This document shows, in pieces, positions 6,726 through 9,830 of a stretch of DNA of 9,830 nt. Every line of letters begins with the position of its first letter. The first letter of the stretch is position 1. Source of the stretch: an uncultured Lachnoclostridium sp. (lineage in GTDB: Bacteria; Bacillota; Clostridia; Lachnospirales; Lachnospiraceae); NCBI GenBank assembly GCA_958425285.1, contig CATZVV010000046.1, forward strand, positions 1-9,830, given 5' to 3'. The notes under the pieces are model-generated. The model did not search any database. It had not been told where the DNA came from and saw only the letters and a list, made by a program, of their open reading frames with translations. The position numbers and the translations under genes are program-made.

Positions 6726-7493
6726 ATGACAGAGGCAAAAGTATCAATTATTACGCCAACTTGGAATAGCGAAAAGTATATTCTACAGACAATAAGATCT
6801 GTTCAAAATCAAACATATCAAAATTGGGAAATGATAATAGTGGATGACTGTTCTACAGATTCTACATACTCAATTGTAGAAAAAGAGATGGAGACTGATT
6901 CAAGAATAAAGTTGTTGCGACAGGATATAAATGGTGGTGCTGCTAAGGCAAGAACGAGAGCAATGTGGAGGGCAACAGGTAGGTTCATTGCATATCTTGA
7001 CGCAGATGATATATGGCTTCCTGAAAAGTTAGAAAAACAGGTGGCATATATGATTAAACTTAATTGTGGGTTTACTTGTACATCATATGAGGTAATTAGT
7101 GATAACGGCGAGAAATTAAACAAATATGTTCATATGTTGCCAAAAGTGGATTATGTAGGATTTTTAACAAACAATCTTCTACAGACGGTTGGTATTATGG
7201 TAGATACTCAAAAAGTAGATAAACAGTTATTAGTTATGCCGGATCTTCGTAGAAGACAGGATGCTGCTACTTGGCTCCAAATACTGAAAGCAGGATTTGA
7301 ATGTTATGGAGTGAATGAGATTCTTGCACAGTATAGAAGAGCAGAGCAATCGCTATCAAGTAATAAATTTAAAGCAGTTAAAGGTGTTTGGAAGTTGTAT
7401 CGCGAAATAGAACATTTATCATTACCATTTAGCTGTTATTGTTTTGTAAGATATGCTTTTTTAGCGGTTTGGAAAAGAACATATAAAAGGTGA
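6726..7493 (+). CDS. family 2 (GT-A) glycosyltransferase
   Basis: Inverting glycosyltransferase that adds one sugar to the growing lipid-linked unit at the inner face of the membrane. The 255 aa show the GT-A fold: VSIITPTWNSEKYI (6-19), IIVDDCSTD (37-45, nucleotide-binding Asp pair 40-41), NGGAAKARTRAM (69-80) and the metal-binding DxD region AYLDADDIWLPEK (89-101). RRRQDAATWLQIL (175-187) is the usual place of the catalytic base (Asp179), followed by YRRAEQSLS (203-211). This is close to the WfeA/EpsE-like short GT2s of capsule loci. The C-terminus (about 235-255) is hydrophobic and basic and may touch the membrane. The start at 6726 follows AGGGGATGGGG and lies 14 bases after ugd, so the two are probably co-transcribed. 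Sugar and acceptor cannot be inferred; glucuronate from the neighbouring Ugd is one possible donor. Confidence 0.93.
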   Translation: MTEAKVSIITPTWNSEKYILQTIRSVQNQTYQNWEMIIVDDCSTDSTYSIVEKEMETDSRIKLLRQDINGGAAKARTRAMWRATGRFIAYLDADDIWLPEKLEKQVAYMIKLNCGFTCTSYEVISDNGEKLNKYVHMLPKVDYVGFLTNNLLQTVGIMVDTQKVDKQLLVMPDLRRRQDAATWLQILKAGFECYGVNEILAQYRRAEQSLSSNKFKAVKGVWKLYREIEHLSLPFSCYCFVRYAFLAVWKRTYKR

Positions 7494-7604
7494 AAATACA
7501 AATTTTGAAATGGTGTATTAATCGATTTTAAGAAAAGGTTACTTGCTGCAACGGATATACCTGTGTTTTATTCACTTGTGTGTTATTATTATGGGATGCA
7601 GCAG

Positions 7605-7620
7605 AAAGGTGATATGTATG
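7605..7620 (+). promoter_or_regulatory. ribosome binding site supporting the ATG at 7618
   Basis: AAAGGTGAT (7605-7613) places AAAGGT 7 bases before ATG 7618. The frame extends back to a TTG at 7543 and an ATG at 7591, but neither has a Shine-Dalgarno sequence. An inverted repeat, TGCTGCA (7544-7550) with TGCAGCA (7597-7603), ends just before this site. It is far apart (46 bases), so a role in hiding the site is only a thought. No convincing promoter is seen in 7494-7604. Confidence 0.55.
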
Positions 7621-8469
7621 GATCTGAAAATTTTGTATAGATTATTTTTGAATATGGCTGCTACAACCATTGGAATGACAGCCACAAAAAAACTGGATGC
7701 TAAAATTCGTTTTCACCGTACGTTGAATTTGAAAAATCCTCAAACACTGGCAGATAAATTGTGCTATATGGAGTTATATATTGAAAATCCGTTAAAAATT
7801 CTATGCTCCGATAAGTATGCGGTCAGAGATTATGTGAAAAAAAAAGGGCTTGAAGAAATTCTAGTACCGTTGTGCTATAAGGTCTGTGAAAAGATCGAAG
7901 AAATCGACTATGATGCACTTCCTGTTCAATTTGCGATGAAAGCTACACATGGATGTGCAATGAATTTAATTTGCGCTGATAAGAGTAATATTACAAAACA
8001 GAGTATTATGAAACTGGCTGAAGGATGGTTAAACAAAGATTATCCTAGAGCGTGTATTGAACCGCATTATAAAAAAATTCCACATCGCCTGATCTTCGAA
8101 GATTATTTGCAGGATGCAGATTCTATTATTGATTATAAGTTTCATTGCTTTCATGGAAAACCTGATTTTATACTTGTGTGCGGAAATCGGAGAAGTGGTG
8201 TTCAAAAAAGACTTTATACACTGGAATGGAATCCAATTGATGAAATGATTGGAGAAGAAAAAGGAAAATATGAATTTGAAATGCCGATGGAATTACAAAG
8301 AATGATAGAAATTAGTAAAATATTGTCTGCTGATTTTGATTTTGTTCGTGTTGATTTATATGACATCAATGGAAAAATCTATTTTGGAGAATTGACTTTT
8401 TCACCTGCATCTGGAGTTCTTCCTAACTTTAGTGAGAAGTTTATATATGAAAAAGGAGCATTGCTGTAA
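7618..8469 (+). CDS. TupA-like ATP-grasp ligase
   Basis: Member of the TupA-like ATP-grasp family, named for the teichuronopeptide gene of alkaliphilic Bacillus. ATP-grasp enzymes activate a carboxyl group with ATP and join it to an amine. The 283 aa show the family signatures: NPQTLADKLCYMELY (40-54), CSDKYAVRDYV (63-73), the ATP-lysine segment FAMKATHGCAMNLI (105-118, Lys108), HRLIFEDYLQD (156-166, Glu161), DYKFHCFHGKPDFILV (172-187), and the metal-binding end DFVRVDLYD (241-249, Asp246) and IYFGELTFSPASG (254-266, Glu258). All key residues look intact, so it should be active in the cytoplasm. Close to Ugd, a plausible job is amide coupling of an amino acid to a uronic-acid carboxyl or to an amino sugar of the repeat unit. 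Substrates are inference. It lies 2 bases before the CapA-like gene. A low-G+C gene like its neighbours. Confidence 0.9.
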   Translation: MDLKILYRLFLNMAATTIGMTATKKLDAKIRFHRTLNLKNPQTLADKLCYMELYIENPLKILCSDKYAVRDYVKKKGLEEILVPLCYKVCEKIEEIDYDALPVQFAMKATHGCAMNLICADKSNITKQSIMKLAEGWLNKDYPRACIEPHYKKIPHRLIFEDYLQDADSIIDYKFHCFHGKPDFILVCGNRRSGVQKRLYTLEWNPIDEMIGEEKGKYEFEMPMELQRMIEISKILSADFDFVRVDLYDINGKIYFGELTFSPASGVLPNFSEKFIYEKGALL

Positions 8470-8471
8470 AG

Positions 8472-9527
8472 ATGAATCAGAGTGAAAAACTTCTTTTTTT
8501 AGGAGATTTGTTTTATGATTATGAGTATATTGCAGAGGATATTGAAAAATTATCCCGTTGGATTCAAGAAAAAAACTATGTTACAGTAGTCAATATGGAG
8601 GGGGCAATATTTTTCGATAATACTTCCCCGTTGAAAAAAAGAGGACCGAATCTGGCCAGTAGTAAGAGCATTCTTGACGTGTTGCACAAATTAAATGTCA
8701 AGGGAGTCTGCCTTGCGAATAACCATTCTATGGATTTTGGAGGGGAAGTATTAGTCAAAACCATTCATTTGTTGAAAGAAAATGGCATTGCATGTTGTGG
8801 AGCTGGACAAGATATTTCTGAAGCACTCCAGCCGATGGAAATTATTGTATCTGAAAAAAAATATTCAATCTTAAATTTTGGATGGGATATTGAGGAGACG
8901 GTTTATGCAACAGACCGTTCTGTAGGTTGTGCGCCAAGAATAGATGAACTTGTTTTGGATTGCGTTAAGAAAGAAACGGAGAAGAACAACACAACGATTG
9001 TATGCCTTCATTGGGGGTTTGAGTACAATCGATTACCTATGCCGATGGATATTGATTTGGCACATCGGATTATTGATTGTGGAGCGGAATTGGTAATTGG
9101 TCATCATCCCCATTGTGTCCAGCCAAAGGAATACTATAAGAATAAAACCATCTATTATTCGTTGGGTAATTTTTATTTTTCTAGTAGAAGAAAAAGATAT
9201 CAAAAAAAATTTACTGAAGCAAAGACTAATCAATCCGATTATGGTTTGTTGGTGTCTGTGTGTGATGAAAATACTTTAGAATACATAATTGAATACAGTC
9301 ATGAAAATGACAGCTCATTTATTTCAAAGATTGCTCAGGATTATATACTGGAAAATATCACAGGAGTTGACTACATGAGCAACAGCTATATGAAACAAGT
9401 TAACCTTAGAAAAATTAACAGAAATCCGATATTGACGTTAGACAAAGCGTACAATGAAAGACAGTTGAAGTTGTTGTTTATGAAATATAGAATTATTTCT
9501 ATCATTAAAAAGATTTTGCGAAGATAA
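8472..9527 (+). CDS. CapA-like (poly-gamma-glutamate synthesis type) metallophosphatase-fold protein
   Basis: 351 aa with the full set of CapA/PGA_cap motifs of the calcineurin-like fold: FLGDLFYD (9-16), VVNMEGAI (39-46), CLANNHSMDFGG (80-91), CCGAGQD (108-114), CLHWGFEY (178-185), GHHPHCVQ (210-217) and YYSLGNFYF (228-236). The metal-ligand residues (Asp12, Asn84, His85, His180, His211, His214) look intact. Unlike CapA/PgsA of the polyglutamate capsule, it starts directly at the domain, with no signal peptide or membrane helix, so it is probably cytoplasmic. A basic C-terminal helix (about 336-351) could touch the membrane. It follows the TupA-like gene after 2 bases. AAAGGAG lies within the end of that gene, 13 bases upstream, which implies translational coupling. 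The reaction of this family is not settled; the pairing with an ATP-grasp ligase suggests work on an amide- or peptide-bearing polymer. Confidence 0.9.
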   Translation: MNQSEKLLFLGDLFYDYEYIAEDIEKLSRWIQEKNYVTVVNMEGAIFFDNTSPLKKRGPNLASSKSILDVLHKLNVKGVCLANNHSMDFGGEVLVKTIHLLKENGIACCGAGQDISEALQPMEIIVSEKKYSILNFGWDIEETVYATDRSVGCAPRIDELVLDCVKKETEKNNTTIVCLHWGFEYNRLPMPMDIDLAHRIIDCGAELVIGHHPHCVQPKEYYKNKTIYYSLGNFYFSSRRKRYQKKFTEAKTNQSDYGLLVSVCDENTLEYIIEYSHENDSSFISKIAQDYILENITGVDYMSNSYMKQVNLRKINRNPILTLDKAYNERQLKLLFMKYRIISIIKKILRR

Positions 9528-9545
9528 GAGGGAGGATGTTTTCCT

Positions 9546-9830
9546 ATGGAACAGGTTAAAACTTTGGGAATTGTTGGAAGAATAGCCGCAGGAACCAAAT
9601 TGTGTGACGGACAGACAATCAAAACCAGAGTACTGAGGGACGAATTACGAGTTAAATATCCTGAAGCAGAGATAAATATAGTTGATGTTTATAACTATAA
9701 AAAAAGATTGTTCACTATTATTTGGGAGCTTATCGACTGTTTAAAAAACAGCCAGATTGTTATTGTTCTATTATCCAGGAATGGACGACGTTTCATTTTT
9801 CCACTCATCAGTTTTTTTAACCTTTTTTTT
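9546..9830 (+). CDS. glycosyltransferase, N-terminal part (runs off the window)
   Basis: Open from ATG 9546 to the window end (95 codons) with no stop. The N-terminus LGIVGRIAAGTKLCDGQTIKTR (seen as LGIVGRIAAG 7-16 and CDGQTIKTRVL 20-30), followed by RDELRVKYPEAEINIVDVY (31-49) and SQIVIVLLSRNGRRF (67-81), matches the first Rossmann domain of the Gram-positive capsule GT4-type glycosyltransferases, which open with GxIGRI...DGQTxKTR. It would extend the lipid-linked unit in the cytoplasm. GGGAGG (about 9530-9535) lies 10 bases before the ATG. It is 18 bases after the CapA-like gene, so in the same transcript. The donor-binding half is outside the window, so specificity and intactness cannot be judged. 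Confidence 0.75.
   Translation, partial: MEQVKTLGIVGRIAAGTKLCDGQTIKTRVLRDELRVKYPEAEINIVDVYNYKKRLFTIIWELIDCLKNSQIVIVLLSRNGRRFIFPLISFFNLFF

Noticed and set aside
7543..7617. TTG 7543 or ATG 7591 as start of the TupA-like gene
   Set aside because: No Shine-Dalgarno sequence at either; the added residues do not look like the family, whereas ATG 7618 has AAAGGT at good spacing.
1..9830. CRISPR array, tRNA, rRNA or recognisable riboswitch
   Set aside because: No regular direct repeats with spacers, no tRNA-like folds and no known riboswitch core were seen on either strand.

Overview
The window is part of a Gram-positive extracellular or capsular polysaccharide locus, with every gene on the + strand. 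The gene set (bacterial tyrosine kinase, LCP attachment protein, membrane glycosylphosphotransferase, then glycosyltransferases), the Shine-Dalgarno sites and the codon use point to a Firmicute of class Clostridia. Lachnospiraceae is the most likely family, but this is inferred from general resemblance and not from a marker gene.

Layout. (1) 1-2600, start-of-locus block: a CpsD-type tyrosine kinase whose true start may lie before the window, an LCP protein overlapping it by 4 bases, a short spacer with three small hairpins, and a secreted Ser/Thr-rich protein of unknown function. (2) 2621-2660: a strong intrinsic terminator inside the locus. (3) 2698-4128: the polyprenyl-phosphate sugar-1-phosphate transferase that starts the repeat unit on the lipid carrier. 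(4) 4129-5451: a scarred junction of about 1.3 kb. It holds no intact gene except a broken GT4 glycosyltransferase (N-terminal domain only, visibly richer in G+C), small ORF debris and a hairpin. (5) 5452-9527: a tight, lower-GC serotype-like block of UDP-glucose dehydrogenase, GT2 glycosyltransferase, TupA-like ATP-grasp enzyme and CapA-like protein. (6) 9546-9830: the first 95 codons of another glycosyltransferase, running off the window.

How the genes may work together. The glycosylphosphotransferase loads the first sugar on undecaprenyl phosphate. Ugd supplies UDP-glucuronate, and the GT2 and the final glycosyltransferase extend the unit. The TupA-like ATP-grasp and CapA-like proteins are relatives of teichuronopeptide and poly-gamma-glutamate enzymes. 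Beside Ugd they suggest a uronic-acid polymer carrying amino acids in amide linkage; this is inference. The tyrosine kinase would control chain length and export, and the LCP protein would attach the polymer to the wall. No flippase, polymerase or ABC exporter lies in the window, so the export route cannot be read here.

The most interesting points are the Ugd-TupA-CapA combination, the unrecognised secreted protein between the attachment and initiation genes, the internal terminator, and the recombination scar. Nothing here proves a new system. Base-composition statements are eyeball estimates.
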